The notes beneath the pieces were generated by a model. That model had not been told where the DNA came from, did no database searches, and worked only from the letters and a program-made list of their open reading frames with translations. Shown piece by piece: positions 28,961-37,936 of a DNA stretch of 64,000 nucleotides. The first letter of the stretch is position 1, and each line of letters opens with the position of its first letter. The stretch comes from Vibrio sp. Isolate34 (GTDB taxonomy: Bacteria; Pseudomonadota; Gammaproteobacteria; Enterobacterales; Vibrionaceae): positions 62,001 to 126,000 of the forward strand of contig NZ_JAKEUO010000015.1 in the NCBI RefSeq assembly GCF_022397915.1, written 5' to 3'. Made by a program: the position numbers and the translations under genes.

Positions 28961-30232
28961 TTATCCGTTAACGATCTGTGGGAACACGCGCACCAGCTTG
29001 ATACGGTTCTCTTCAAGTTCCACGATTTCCATTGGATGGCTGGCAACTTGAACACTCAGGTGACTCTCTGGAATATCTTCCAGATGTTCTAGTATCAAAC
29101 CATTTAACGTTCTAGGACCATCGGTAGGGAGAGCCCACTGCAAGCCTTTGTTGATATCACGAATGTTCGCACTACCTTCAATTAGGAAGCTGCCGTCGCT
29201 CTGCGGTGTGATTTCATCAGACAAACTTGGCGCAATTGAAGTGGTAAACTCACCGACAATTTCTTCTAGAATATCCTCTAATGTCACCAAGCCATTGATA
29301 TCACCGTACTCATCAACGATTAGACCGATGCGCTGTTTGTTGCGTTGGAATTTTAGCAGCTGAATATTGAGTGGGGTTGCTTCAGGGATGAAGTAGATTT
29401 CGTCTGCGGCACGCAGCAGGGTTTCTTTGTTAAATTCGTTCTTTTCCAGCATCAAGCGATACGCTTCACGCAGCCTCAGCATACCAACCACTTCATCTAT
29501 CTGGTCACGGTACAGAACCACACGACCATGAGGAGAGTGAGTCAGTTGGCGAACAATCGATTTCCAATCATCATTGATGTCGATGCCGGTGATTTCATTA
29601 CGAGGCACCATGATGTCGTTCACGGTCACGTGCTCTAAATCTAGAATAGACACCAACATATCTTGGTGACGCTGGGGAATAAGGCTGCCCGCTTCATTTA
29701 CCACGGTTCTGAGCTCTTCTGAGCTTAAGTGGTCGGTTGCATCATGGCTGGCTTTAACACCTAAGAAACGAATGAAGCCGTTGGTAATGAAGTTAACCAA
29801 AATCACCAATGGTGACAGTACCTTCATCAGCACCATTAAAAGGATGCTACTGGCATAAGAGACACGTTCAGGAAATAGAGAAGCGATGGTTTTTGGGGTT
29901 ACCTCGGCGAATACGAGGATCACGAGAGTCAGGGTACCGGTAGCGATAGCCACACCGATATCCCCGTAGATGCGCATACCAAGAATAGTAGCGATCGCAG
30001 ATGCAAGAATGTTGACGAGATTGTTGCCGATGAGAATGAGGCCAATCAATCTGTCTGGGCGGTTCAGAAGTTTTTCTACGCGTTTGGCACCTTTATGACC
30101 CGTATTGGCCAAGTGCTTTAAACGGTAGCGGTTCAAGGACATCATGCCCGTTTCGGAACCAGAGAAATAACCAGAAATTACAATGAGACACGCGAGTAGC
30201 GCAAATAAGATACCCGTTGATATGTCGTCCAA
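28961..30232 (-). CDS. HlyC/CorC (CNNM) family transporter, CorE/YfjD-like
   Basis: 423-residue membrane protein. The N-terminal CNNM/DUF21 domain (about 1-190) has four hydrophobic segments and the signatures SGSETGMMSLNRYRLKHLA and EVTPKTIASLFPER. A CBS pair (about 205-330) contains NDIMVPRNEITGID and LVTLEDILEEIVGEF. The C-terminal CorC/HlyC domain has DGSFLIEGSANIRDINKGL. Family members act in magnesium or cobalt homeostasis. The adjacent ypjD and ffh reproduce the E. coli yfjD-ypjD-ffh neighbourhood. The precise ion is inferred, not shown. Confidence 0.9.
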   Translation of the reverse strand: MDDISTGILFALLACLIVISGYFSGSETGMMSLNRYRLKHLANTGHKGAKRVEKLLNRPDRLIGLILIGNNLVNILASAIATILGMRIYGDIGVAIATGTLTLVILVFAEVTPKTIASLFPERVSYASSILLMVLMKVLSPLVILVNFITNGFIRFLGVKASHDATDHLSSEELRTVVNEAGSLIPQRHQDMLVSILDLEHVTVNDIMVPRNEITGIDINDDWKSIVRQLTHSPHGRVVLYRDQIDEVVGMLRLREAYRLMLEKNEFNKETLLRAADEIYFIPEATPLNIQLLKFQRNKQRIGLIVDEYGDINGLVTLEDILEEIVGEFTTSIAPSLSDEITPQSDGSFLIEGSANIRDINKGLQWALPTDGPRTLNGLILEHLEDIPESHLSVQVASHPMEIVELEENRIKLVRVFPQIVNG

Positions 30233-30320
30233 AACTATTATTTTCCTATTTGTGTATCTTGATTAATTTATGACCGAACATGGTCGAGATGTCAATTGAA
30301 TCTAACGGACTCAATATTTT

Positions 30321-30353
30321 AAAGGCAAGGTGTGTAAGACCTTGCCTTTATTT
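30321..30353 (-). terminator. Terminator of ypjD
   Basis: AAAGGCAAGG / CCTTGCCTTT stem with a 9-base loop just after the ypjD stop. The T-tract is short and interrupted, so it may be a weak terminator. Confidence 0.55.
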
Positions 30354-30359
30354 GACAGA

Positions 30360-31163
30360 CTAGTTCAGGATGATTTCCTGAACGAAGCGGCTACCGAAGT
30401 AGGCTAATGTGAGCATGCTGGCGCCCGCAAGTGCGAACCAAGTGACTTTCTGTCCACGCCAACCTTTTTGGTAGTGACCCCATAAAAGAATGGAGTAGAT
30501 AACCCAAGCGATGAAAGACAACACCGCTTTGTGCGCCTTTCCTTGAGCAAACATATCTTGTACGAAGATAAGGCCAGTCAGCAAAGTCCCCGTTAATAAG
30601 CCATTACCAATAAGAATGATCTTGAAAAGCTGTCTCTCCACCATCATTAAAGGAGGTAGGTTAGGGTTAATCACTAAGGCTTTTTTCTTTTTAAGCTTGT
30701 GATCAAGCCACGCGAGTTGCAGGGCGTATAACGCACCGATCGTCAGCGTCGCGTATGAGAACAATGCTAAAGAGATGTGCACGAGCAGTTTCGGGTCATT
30801 CTCTAGATGTTTGATGAAGGTACTTGGGAGAAACGTTGCGGCCATGAGGTTAAGCGCTGCGAAGCTATAAACAACAGGCAAAATGAACCACAAGCGGGTT
30901 CTGAGCATCGCGCCGCTCATCACCAAAGAAATGATTAAACTGATTAATGAAGCAACGTTCAAGATACTAAGGTTTTGGCCACTGGCATTAAAGATTAAAT
31001 CGCCAAGCAACCAAGCATGGAAAGCTAAAGCAAGTAATGCGCTGATAAACACCGTTTTTACACGGATTCCTGTTTGGTGCACGAGACCTGGAATGATCGT
31101 GGAAATCGCCATTGTATAAAGAAAGGCTGCTGCGATCGCAATAAGACTGTCCATGGTATCCAT
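30360..31163 (-). CDS. ypjD: Inner membrane protein YpjD (CcsA/cytochrome c assembly family)
   Basis: 267-residue polytopic membrane protein with about eight hydrophobic segments. It belongs to the CcsA/CcmF-like cytochrome c assembly family by the pattern LVHISLALFSYATLTIGALYALQL and LLTGLIFVQDMFAQGKAHKAVLSFIAWVIYSILLWGH (each read as separate helices with conserved histidines). True cytochrome c maturation is not established for YpjD. A second ATG three codons downstream could be the start. It is divergent from ffh, as in E. coli. Confidence 0.85.
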   Translation of the reverse strand: MDTMDSLIAIAAAFLYTMAISTIIPGLVHQTGIRVKTVFISALLALAFHAWLLGDLIFNASGQNLSILNVASLISLIISLVMSGAMLRTRLWFILPVVYSFAALNLMAATFLPSTFIKHLENDPKLLVHISLALFSYATLTIGALYALQLAWLDHKLKKKKALVINPNLPPLMMVERQLFKIILIGNGLLTGTLLTGLIFVQDMFAQGKAHKAVLSFIAWVIYSILLWGHYQKGWRGQKVTWFALAGASMLTLAYFGSRFVQEIILN

Positions 31164-31354
31164 TTAAATGATTACTAATTGACGAATTATACCTTGCATC
31201 GCTCTTTGGGGCTACGGTGAACCTCACTCAATTCCAAGTGAACAATGTCTCACATCACAAGCGTGGATGATTAACGCTCCACAACGGGTATGACTCTAAT
31301 CAACGCTAATGTATACTCACAGTAATAGTCGCAGGATTGAGCGAAGAGAAAACT

Positions 31355-32740
31355 ATGTTTGATAATTTAACGGATCGTCTATCCAAAACGCTGAAGAACA
31401 TCAGCGGTAAAGGTCGTCTGACCGAAGACAATATTAAAGAGACGCTGCGTGAAGTACGTATGGCGCTACTTGAAGCCGACGTTGCATTGCCAGTTGTCCG
31501 TGATTTTGTTAAGCGCGTAAAAGAAGGCGCTGTGGGTGTTGAGGTATCTAAATCTCTAACACCGGGTCAAGAATTCATTAAGATCGTTCAAGCTGAACTT
31601 GAAGCGGTGATGGGTGAGTCTAACGAAGCTCTTAATCTAGCAGCGCAACCGCCAGCAGTCATCTTAATGGCGGGTTTACAAGGTGCGGGTAAAACCACAT
31701 CGGTAGGTAAGCTATCTAAGCTGCTAACTGAGCGTGACAAGAAAAAAGTTCTGGTTGTATCTGCCGACGTTTACCGTCCAGCGGCGATCAAACAGCTTGA
31801 AACGTTAGCAAGTGATGTTGGCGTCGACTTCTTCCCATCTTCAGCTGACCAAAAGCCTCTTGATATTGCAAACGCTGCAATCGAACACGCGAAGAAGAAA
31901 TTCTACGACGTACTATTAGTCGATACTGCCGGTCGTTTGGCTATCGATGAAGAGATGATGGGCGAGATCAAAGAGCTTCATACTGCAATTAAACCAGTAG
32001 AGACGCTGTTCGTTGTTGATGCAATGACAGGTCAAGATGCTGCGAACACTGCAAAAGCCTTTGGCGATGCGCTACCACTAACCGGTGTTATTTTAACGAA
32101 AGTAGATGGTGATGCGCGTGGCGGTGCTGCACTGTCTGTTCGTCATATCACAGGTAAACCAATCAAGTTCTTAGGTGTTGGTGAGAAAACTGACGCATTA
32201 GAACCGTTCCACCCAGATCGTGTTGCTTCTCGTATCTTAGGTATGGGTGACGTACTGTCTCTTATTGAAGACCTACAGAAAAACGTTGATACCGAGAAAG
32301 CAGAGAAACTGGCTAAGAAGTTCAAAGAGAAGAAAGGCTTTGACCTTGAAGACTTCCGTGAACAGCTTGGTCAGATGCAAAACATGGGCGGCATGATGGG
32401 CATGATGGATAAGCTTCCAGGCATGTCTCAGCTACCAGACAACGTTAAAGATAAAGTTGATGACAAGATGTTCAAGCAAATGGAAGCGATCATCAACTCT
32501 ATGACTATGAAAGAGCGTCAACGCCCTGACCTAATCAAAGGCTCACGCAAAAAGCGTATCGCTGCTGGTTCTGGTACACAGGTACAAGATGTAAACCGTA
32601 TGCTTAAGCAGTTCACCCAAATGCAGAAGATGATGAAGAAGATGCAGAAAGGTGGCATGAAAGGCATGATGCGCAACATGCAAGGCATGATGGGCGGCGG
32701 TGGAGGTATGGGTGGTGGCTTTAACCCGTTCGGTCGATAA
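31355..32740 (+). CDS. ffh: Signal recognition particle protein Ffh (SRP54)
   Basis: GTPase that binds 4.5S RNA and signal sequences of nascent membrane proteins. The 461-residue protein starts MFDNLTDRLSKTLKNISGKG (N domain). The G domain has GLQGAGKTTSVGKL (about 101-114), the DTAGRLAID block and TKVDGDARGGAALS. The C-terminal M domain is very rich in methionine (about 320-461), with the RNA-binding block around DLIKGSRKKRIAAGSGTQV and a Gly/Met tail. The ATG at 31355 is preceded by GAAGAGA; an upstream TTG adds six residues. Confidence 0.97.
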   Translation: MFDNLTDRLSKTLKNISGKGRLTEDNIKETLREVRMALLEADVALPVVRDFVKRVKEGAVGVEVSKSLTPGQEFIKIVQAELEAVMGESNEALNLAAQPPAVILMAGLQGAGKTTSVGKLSKLLTERDKKKVLVVSADVYRPAAIKQLETLASDVGVDFFPSSADQKPLDIANAAIEHAKKKFYDVLLVDTAGRLAIDEEMMGEIKELHTAIKPVETLFVVDAMTGQDAANTAKAFGDALPLTGVILTKVDGDARGGAALSVRHITGKPIKFLGVGEKTDALEPFHPDRVASRILGMGDVLSLIEDLQKNVDTEKAEKLAKKFKEKKGFDLEDFREQLGQMQNMGGMMGMMDKLPGMSQLPDNVKDKVDDKMFKQMEAIINSMTMKERQRPDLIKGSRKKRIAAGSGTQVQDVNRMLKQFTQMQKMMKKMQKGGMKGMMRNMQGMMGGGGGMGGGFNPFGR

Positions 32741-32831
32741 CCTACAAATGTAAGCTTTAGCTACGTTACTTTTCATAGTGTTAGCCGTGTCACAGAAAGT
32801 GTACTGCAGCTATGTTGGTGAAAAAATAGCT

Positions 32832-32918
32832 AAAGCCCTTGCATTGCACCGGAATAAGAGTAAAATTCCGGGGCTTTAATTTGGCACGAGACCCCAAGCT
32901 ATTACTTAGACTTGGGGT
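32832..32918 (+). other. Two stacked hairpins in the ffh-rpsP gap
   Basis: First: CCGGAAT (32849-32855) pairs with ATTCCGG (32865-32871), with outer AAAGCC (32832) / GGCTTT (32872) able to extend the stem. Second: ACCCCAAG (32891-32898) pairs with CTTGGGGT (32911-32918), followed by TAATTATTTTATTA. The first may end ffh transcription; the second sits about 33 bases before the rpsP ATG and could be an attenuator or a ribosomal-protein autoregulatory leader. Confidence 0.6.
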
Positions 32919-32951
32919 TAATTATTTTATTAAGAAAGCAAAGAGGACGAC

Positions 32952-33200
32952 ATGGTAACCATTCGTTTGGCACGTCACGGTGCAAAGAAGCGCCCATTCT
33001 ATCAAATCGTAGTTGCGGATAGCCGTAACGCTGCAACTGGCCGTTTCATCGAGAAAGTAGGTTTCTTTAACCCTACAGCTCAAGGTCAAGAAGAAGGTCT
33101 ACGTCTAGACCTAGATCGTGTTAACCACTGGGTTGGTCAAGGCGCATCTCTATCTGATCGTGTAGCTAAGCTAGTTAAAGACGCTCAAAAAGCGGCTTAA
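32952..33200 (+). CDS. rpsP: 30S ribosomal protein S16
   Basis: Small ribosomal subunit assembly protein. The 82 residues begin [21 protein letters not shown], the family signature, and include the [12 protein letters not shown] block; normal length. AAGCAAAGAGGACGAC provides the ribosome binding site. It is the first gene of the rpsP-rimM-trmD-rplS operon, conserved across gammaproteobacteria. Confidence 0.98.
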   Translation: MVTIRLARHGAKKRPFYQIVVADSRNAATGRFIEKVGFFNPTAQGQEEGLRLDLDRVNHWVGQGASLSDRVAKLVKDAQKAA

Positions 33201-33224
33201 TTCTTTTTTAAAGAGAAATAGCTT

Positions 33225-33779
33225 ATGTCGATGAAGGGTAAAGAAACAATGAGCAAGCAAGACGAAAAAATTGTTATGGGCAAGTTTGGTGCTACCTATG
33301 GCATTCGTGGCTGGCTTAAAGTTTTTTCCTACACAGACAATGCTGAGAGCATATTTGATTACTCCCCTTGGTACGTTAACCAAAAGGGGAAGTGGGTTGA
33401 ATTCAAAGTAGAAAGCTGGAAACGTCATAACAAAGGTATGGTGTGTAAGCTGGAAGGTTTTGAGATCCGCGAGGACGCTCATGTACTGACCAACTTTGAA
33501 ATTGCAGTAGACCCTGCTTCGTTACCTGAATTGTCAGAAGAGGAATTCTACTGGCGTGAATTGTTTGGTATGCAAGTTGTAACCACTAAAGGTTACGATC
33601 TAGGTGTTGTTACAGACATGCTAGAAACTGGCTCAAACGATGTTCTAGTAATCAAAGCAAATCTTAAAGATGCTTTCGGACAAAAGGAACGGTTAGTACC
33701 GTACCTTGAAGAGCAAGTGATCAAGAAAGTTGATCGCGAAGCTCAACGGATCGAAGTTGACTGGGATCCTGGATTCTAA
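33225..33779 (+). CDS. rimM: Ribosome maturation factor RimM
   Basis: Assembly factor that binds S19 during maturation of the 30S head. The 184-residue protein has the N-terminal RimM domain ([30 protein letters not shown]) and the C-terminal PRC barrel ([30 protein letters not shown], then [13 protein letters not shown]). Starts at 33225, 33231 and 33249 are all possible; the longest matches what is usually annotated in Vibrio. It lies 24 bases after rpsP. Confidence 0.96.
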   Translation: MSMKGKETMSKQDEKIVMGKFGATYGIRGWLKVFSYTDNAESIFDYSPWYVNQKGKWVEFKVESWKRHNKGMVCKLEGFEIREDAHVLTNFEIAVDPASLPELSEEEFYWRELFGMQVVTTKGYDLGVVTDMLETGSNDVLVIKANLKDAFGQKERLVPYLEEQVIKKVDREAQRIEVDWDPGF

Positions 33780-33806
33780 CTTTAAAATCATAGAGCGAGA
33801 GAACAC

Positions 33807-34547
33807 ATGTGGGTTGGCGTAATTAGCCTATTTCCTGAAATGTTCCGTTCAGTTACTGATTTTGGAGTAACGGGTCAAGCGGTAAAGAAAGGTCTTTTAT
33901 CTATTGAGACATGGAATCCTCGTGATTTCACTCATGATAAACATCGCACTGTTGATGACAGACCTTACGGTGGTGGTCCTGGCATGTTAATGATGGTTCA
34001 GCCTTTGCGCGACGCTATCCAAACTGCCAAGCAAGCATCACCGGGAAAGACGAAAGTTATCTATCTTTCACCTCAAGGTCGTAAACTCGACCAGAAAGGT
34101 GTTGAAGAGCTGGCAACAAACGAGAATTTACTTCTTATTTGTGGTCGCTATGAAGGGGTAGATGAGCGCATAATTCAATCTGAAGTTGACGAAGAATGGT
34201 CGATTGGAGATTTTGTGATGACGGGTGGCGAGCTGCCAGCCATGACGCTGATTGATTCAGTATCTCGGTTTGTTCCGGGTGTACTTGGAGATTTCGCTTC
34301 AGCAGAAGAAGATTCTTTTGCAAATGGCTTGCTAGATTGTCCCCATTATACGCGCCCTGAGGTTCTAGACGATAAAGATGTGCCATCGGTACTCAAGTCT
34401 GGAAACCATAAGGTCATTCGTCGCTGGCGATTAAAACAATCGTTGGGCCGAACTTGGCTAAGAAGACCAGAACTCCTGGAAAACCTAGCTCTGACTGACG
34501 AACAGGAACAATTACTGGCTGAATTCATTAAAGAGCAACGCTCTTAA
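33807..34547 (+). CDS. trmD: tRNA (guanine-N1-)-methyltransferase TrmD
   Basis: Methylates G37 next to the anticodon to prevent frameshifting. The 246-residue protein has the SPOUT trefoil-knot signatures: [14 protein letters not shown] (about 52-65), [15 protein letters not shown] (about 110-124) and [17 protein letters not shown] (about 131-147). GAGCGAGAGAA precedes the ATG. Third gene of the ribosomal operon. Confidence 0.97.
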   Translation: MWVGVISLFPEMFRSVTDFGVTGQAVKKGLLSIETWNPRDFTHDKHRTVDDRPYGGGPGMLMMVQPLRDAIQTAKQASPGKTKVIYLSPQGRKLDQKGVEELATNENLLLICGRYEGVDERIIQSEVDEEWSIGDFVMTGGELPAMTLIDSVSRFVPGVLGDFASAEEDSFANGLLDCPHYTRPEVLDDKDVPSVLKSGNHKVIRRWRLKQSLGRTWLRRPELLENLALTDEQEQLLAEFIKEQRS

Positions 34548-34606
34548 CGAAAAGCAAGCAGTAACCTATTAAATTTAGTATCAGTTTATTCTAGGAATTT
34601 ATACAA

Positions 34607-34960
34607 ATGAGCAACATCATTAAGGCTCTTGAAGAAGAGCAACTAAAATCAGACCTTCCTAAATTCGCACCAGGTGACACTGTTGTAGTTCAGGTTAAGG
34701 TAAAAGAAGGTGACCGTGAGCGTCTACAGGCTTTCGAAGGCGTTGTAATCGCTATTCGTAACCGTGGTCTACACTCTGCATTCACAGTTCGTAAGATCTC
34801 GAACGGTGAAGGTGTAGAGCGTGCGTTCCAAACTCACTCTCCAATGGTTGATAGCATCGAAGTTAAACGCCGTGGTGCAGTACGTCGTGCCAAGTTGTAC
34901 TACCTACGTGAGCGTTCTGGTAAGTCAGCTCGTATTAAAGAGAAACTTGCTAAGAAGTAA
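34607..34960 (+). CDS. rplS: 50S ribosomal protein L19
   Basis: Large-subunit protein at the 30S-50S interface. The 117 residues contain the family blocks [48 protein letters not shown] and [19 protein letters not shown]. Last gene of the operon, with a strong terminator directly downstream. Confidence 0.98.
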   Translation: MSNIIKALEEEQLKSDLPKFAPGDTVVVQVKVKEGDRERLQAFEGVVIAIRNRGLHSAFTVRKISNGEGVERAFQTHSPMVDSIEVKRRGAVRRAKLYYLRERSGKSARIKEKLAKK

Positions 34961-34981
34961 TTCTTTTTGCATTCTATCGAT

Positions 34982-35011
34982 AAAAGCGGAGCCATTTGGC
35001 TCCGCTTTTTT
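34982..35011 (+). terminator. Terminator of rpsP-rimM-trmD-rplS
   Basis: AAAAGCGGAGCC / GGCTCCGCTTTT stem, loop ATTT, then TT. Confidence 0.92.
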
Positions 35012-35180
35012 GTGCCTGCTATTTGGTGCTTTGAAAACCAGAGAGCCCCAACTCTCTCGTTCCTCACTTTTGGGGATTATGATTGGAGAGCAGGGAATAT
35101 GCCTGATATAAAAAAGGTAAGCGAAAGAGGCTTTATGCAGTCGGCTTGATCAATAGAGCTAAGTAAACCCTAAGAACCGT

Positions 35181-35218
35181 CATTCCCTAGACTGACGAAG
35201 GAAGGAGTAGGGAATCTC
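35181..35218. repeat. 38-bp dispersed intergenic repeat, copy 2
   Basis: Same framing CATTCCCTAGAC ... GGGAATCTC as the copy at 721-758; 33 of 38 bases match, with five substitutions and no gaps. Confidence 0.65.
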
Positions 35219-35244
35219 TTATAGCATTACCAAACTATCGACAA

Positions 35245-35276
35245 TAAAAAAGGATTGACGCAAAACGCCAATCCTT
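35245..35276 (-). terminator. Terminator of yacG (minus strand)
   Basis: On the minus strand AAGGATTG-CG pairs with CG-CAATCCTT around TTTTG, followed by TTTTTATT. Confidence 0.8.
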
Positions 35277-35288
35277 CAATCATTTTTC

Positions 35289-35337
35289 CGAATCTCGAAT
35301 CTCGAATCTCGAATCTCGAATCTCGAATCTCGAATCT
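35289..35337. repeat. Seven tandem copies of CGAATCT
   Basis: 49 bases made of seven perfect 7-bp units. The array ends at the first base of the yacG stop codon, so it forms most of the yacG 3' untranslated region before the terminator. Confidence 0.95.
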
Positions 35338-35534
35338 TAGTACGGATCTTCCGACCAACCATCGCTATCAGACATGTCTGGTGCGCCAGCGATGCTGTTC
35401 TCTTCGTCTGCCCACTCACCAAAATCAATCATCTGACATTGCTTGCTGCAAAACGGGCGATGTGGGCTTTGTTCACCCCATTCAACGTCAGTATTACATT
35501 GAGGGCATTTAACGATGGTGATTTTCTTCGACAT
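35337..35534 (-). CDS. yacG: DNA gyrase inhibitor YacG
   Basis: Small zinc-ribbon protein; the E. coli homologue binds GyrB and inhibits gyrase. The 65 residues have four zinc-binding cysteines in [12 protein letters not shown] and [19 protein letters not shown], then an acidic tail ending EDPY. It lies downstream of zapD and coaE on the same strand, the standard coaE-zapD-yacG order. The stop codon directly touches a 49-bp heptamer array. Confidence 0.95.
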   Translation of the reverse strand: MSKKITIVKCPQCNTDVEWGEQSPHRPFCSKQCQMIDFGEWADEENSIAGAPDMSDSDGWSEDPY

Positions 35535-35615
35535 AGTGATTCTTAATTTGAGGGGATAATAATAGTGAGTTTAGGCTCGAGTGATCACTCAAGCCAAACG
35601 ATAAAAGGAAATTAA

Positions 35616-36356
35616 TTAGGAGCAGATGGCCAATTCAAATTCGATATCTTGAGTACAAGCTTGCCCTGTTTCAAAACTCATGAATTTAACAGCAAAACGG
35701 TTCTTATGACCCGAAATCATCGGGTAAGCACCGTATTGCATTGGAATTGAGAGGCGAAGGATATTTGCCTCTTCAGCATCGCTCTGGAAGAAGCCAGCAC
35801 GAGCTATTTGCTCTTTAAAGTGGCCAGTCTCTCTAGTGAGCTTTAACCATAGCGTTAGCGCTTCATACAGAGGCTGTAGGCTATCCATCCATGCCTTGGC
35901 GTCTCTCATTCTCTTATCGAGAGGAAGGTGCAGCCAATAATGCAGAGCCGGTAAATCAAAGCAGCATGAGCCACCTGGTAGATTAAAGCGCTGGCGAATC
36001 GCACTCAGGAAGCGGTCTTCCTTAAGTGATTGTCCAAAGCGCTCTGCTTGCATCAGCTCGCGATAGATGTTGCCAATATCGGTAAGCAGTGATGTGAGCA
36101 TCTCTTGATCGACACCTTCAACATCTAACCAACTTTTGTAGGTTACACGTTGCTTCTCAATGTCTTTTGCGAGTTCGCTCTTGAGTTGGATCTGTTCGAA
36201 GATTTCAATCAGATCAAAGATAGAACGGAAAAAGAGTTGATACTGTTGAGCATCGGAAAATGTAGAAGACAAGTGTAACTGCCTCAAGAGTGATTCAACT
36301 CTTAAGTAGATGCGTGTTTTCTCATTTAGAGGATGTTCAAATTTGTGGGTGATCAT
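35616..36356 (-). CDS. zapD: Cell division protein ZapD
   Basis: Cytoplasmic protein that crosslinks FtsZ filaments in the division ring. From the start [20 protein letters not shown] the product has 246 residues. Family blocks include [46 protein letters not shown] and [19 protein letters not shown] five-residue upstream extension to 36371 is in frame but does not fit the family N terminus. It lies between coaE and yacG. Confidence 0.95.
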   Translation of the reverse strand: MITHKFEHPLNEKTRIYLRVESLLRQLHLSSTFSDAQQYQLFFRSIFDLIEIFEQIQLKSELAKDIEKQRVTYKSWLDVEGVDQEMLTSLLTDIGNIYRELMQAERFGQSLKEDRFLSAIRQRFNLPGGSCCFDLPALHYWLHLPLDKRMRDAKAWMDSLQPLYEALTLWLKLTRETGHFKEQIARAGFFQSDAEEANILRLSIPMQYGAYPMISGHKNRFAVKFMSFETGQACTQDIEFELAICS

Positions 36357-36382
36357 CGAGCAAACCTTCATTCAACATTGTT

Positions 36383-36997
36383 CTATTCTGACCCATCTAC
36401 TGTACTGATTGCCAGATACTTTTGATGTAAATCTGTGATTTGAGGCAAAAGTTCTTGGTTTTTAGTATGGTTTTTAATCACGTCATCTGCAACTGCTAAG
36501 CGCTGTTCTCTTGAAGCCTGTGATTTTAAAATTGACGTTACTTGTTCCCTAGAAACATTATCTCGACTCATCGTACGCTCTATTTGTACTTCAGCTGGAA
36601 CATCAACGATTAACACGCGATCGGCCATGCCTTGCATCTGGTTTTCAACCAAGAGCGGTGCGACTAATAAAGCATAAGGAGAGGTGACTTTAGACAAGTC
36701 ACTGTCAATTTTGTCGCGGATCATTGGGTGGAGAAGATCATTGAGCCACTGTTTTTCTGTTGGGTCAGAGAAGATGACTTCACGCAACTTGGTTCGGTTT
36801 AGTGTTCCATTTTCTAGCAAGATGTCTTCACCAAAATGAGCTGTAATCTGATTCAGGCCTTCACTGCCCAATGCGACGACTTCACGTGCCACGATATCAG
36901 CATCGACAATATCAATGCCAAAGTGTTCGTTGAAGAGGTTAGCGACGGTCGTTTTACCACTGGCGATACCGCCACTTAATCCGATAATGATTGCCAT
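36383..36997 (-). CDS. coaE: Dephospho-CoA kinase
   Basis: Last step of coenzyme A synthesis, phosphorylating the ribose 3'-OH of dephospho-CoA. The 204-residue product starts MAIIIGLSGGIASGKTTVANLF with the P-loop (about 8-17). It contains IVDADIVAREVV (about 30-41), HPMIRDKI and LLVAPLLVE (about 107-115). The start is set at 36997 by the conserved N terminus; it is two bases after the pilD stop, so coupling with pilD is likely. Confidence 0.95.
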   Translation of the reverse strand: MAIIIGLSGGIASGKTTVANLFNEHFGIDIVDADIVAREVVALGSEGLNQITAHFGEDILLENGTLNRTKLREVIFSDPTEKQWLNDLLHPMIRDKIDSDLSKVTSPYALLVAPLLVENQMQGMADRVLIVDVPAEVQIERTMSRDNVSREQVTSILKSQASREQRLAVADDVIKNHTKNQELLPQITDLHQKYLAISTVDGSE

Positions 36998-36999
36998 GG

Positions 37000-37869
37000 T
37001 TACATTCCTAGTACAGAAGTTAAATACCAACCCATGATGTCGTTACCCCACATCAAGCTAACCCAGCCTGCGATGGCAAGATAAGGTCCAAATGGAAAGG
37101 CTTTATCGATGCCTTGCTGTTTCAAGCGCAGCTGAATCAAACCGAAAACCAAACCAACAAGTGACGATAAAAGGATGATCATTGGTAGATGCTGCCAACC
37201 CAGCCATGCACCAAGTGCCGCCAGCAGTTTGAAGTCGCCGTAACCCATGCCTTCTTTGCCAGTTAGCAGCTTAAACAGCCAGTACACTGACCATAGGGCT
37301 AGGTAGCCTGCCATAGCGCCAACCACAGAGTCTTGAAGTGATACAGGGCTGATATTAAACAGAGCTAACGCAATACCAAACCAAACCAAAGGTAAGGTGA
37401 TTTGATCAGGCAGCAGCATGGTATCGAGATCGATAAAGGTCGCCGTAATCAGTGCGAAGGTGAAAAAGATCAGCGCAATAGCGTAGAAACCAAAACCAAA
37501 GTGGCTCGCGACTACGGTACAAAGGATTGCAGTAAGCAGTTCAACCAAAGGGTAGCGAGCACTGATTGGGTTCGCACAACTGTGACATTTACCCTTTAAG
37601 AACAACCAGCTTAATACTGGGATATTGTCGATGATTCTTAATTGGGTTTCACATTTCGGACAAGTCGAACGTGGAATGCTCAGGTTAAATTTCCCTTTAG
37701 GTGCCGGGATTTTATATTGAGAGAAATACTCCGAGCACTCTTGTTGCCATTCACGTTCCATCATAATCGGTAAGCGGTGTATGACGACGTTGAGGAAGCT
37801 GCCAATAAGAAGGCTAAAAATGAAAGCTAATACGGGGAATAGCCAAGGATAGTAGTGAAATACTTCCAT
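37000..37869 (-). CDS. pilD: Type IV prepilin peptidase PilD
   Basis: Aspartic membrane protease that cleaves type IV prepilins and type II secretion pseudopilins and methylates the new N terminus. The 289-residue protein has about eight membrane helices. Its N-terminal cytoplasmic domain carries two zinc CxxC pairs (TCPKCETQ and KCHSCANP, about 75-105). The catalytic aspartates lie in [14 protein letters not shown] and in the GYGD motif of [19 protein letters not shown] start five codons upstream (37884) is less likely. Cells usually have one such enzyme serving several pilus and secretion systems. Confidence 0.96.
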   Translation of the reverse strand: MEVFHYYPWLFPVLAFIFSLLIGSFLNVVIHRLPIMMEREWQQECSEYFSQYKIPAPKGKFNLSIPRSTCPKCETQLRIIDNIPVLSWLFLKGKCHSCANPISARYPLVELLTAILCTVVASHFGFGFYAIALIFFTFALITATFIDLDTMLLPDQITLPLVWFGIALALFNISPVSLQDSVVGAMAGYLALWSVYWLFKLLTGKEGMGYGDFKLLAALGAWLGWQHLPMIILLSSLVGLVFGLIQLRLKQQGIDKAFPFGPYLAIAGWVSLMWGNDIMGWYLTSVLGM

Positions 37870-37936
37870 AGTGTCCTTTACCACTTGATCTATATGAGCA
37901 GAAGTTTGCTACTCATGGGTGTTTAGTTGCTTTTGG

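Larger units (their letters stand above)
34961..35336. other. rplS-yacG intergenic region with repeats
   Basis: 376 bp between converging genes. It contains the rplS terminator (34982-35011), about 165 bp without recognisable content, the 38-bp repeat copy 2 (35181-35218), the yacG terminator (35245-35276, minus strand), and seven perfect tandem copies of a heptamer (35289-35337) abutting the yacG stop codon. Confidence 0.7.

Noticed and set aside
34821-35149. Short open frames after rplS (96 and 60 codons)
   Set aside because: They run through the rplS end and its terminator hairpin and have no family features.
35289-35337. Heptamer array considered as a CRISPR or phase-variation tract
   Set aside because: Units are contiguous with no spacers, so not CRISPR. 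It lies after the stop codon, so it cannot switch a reading frame.
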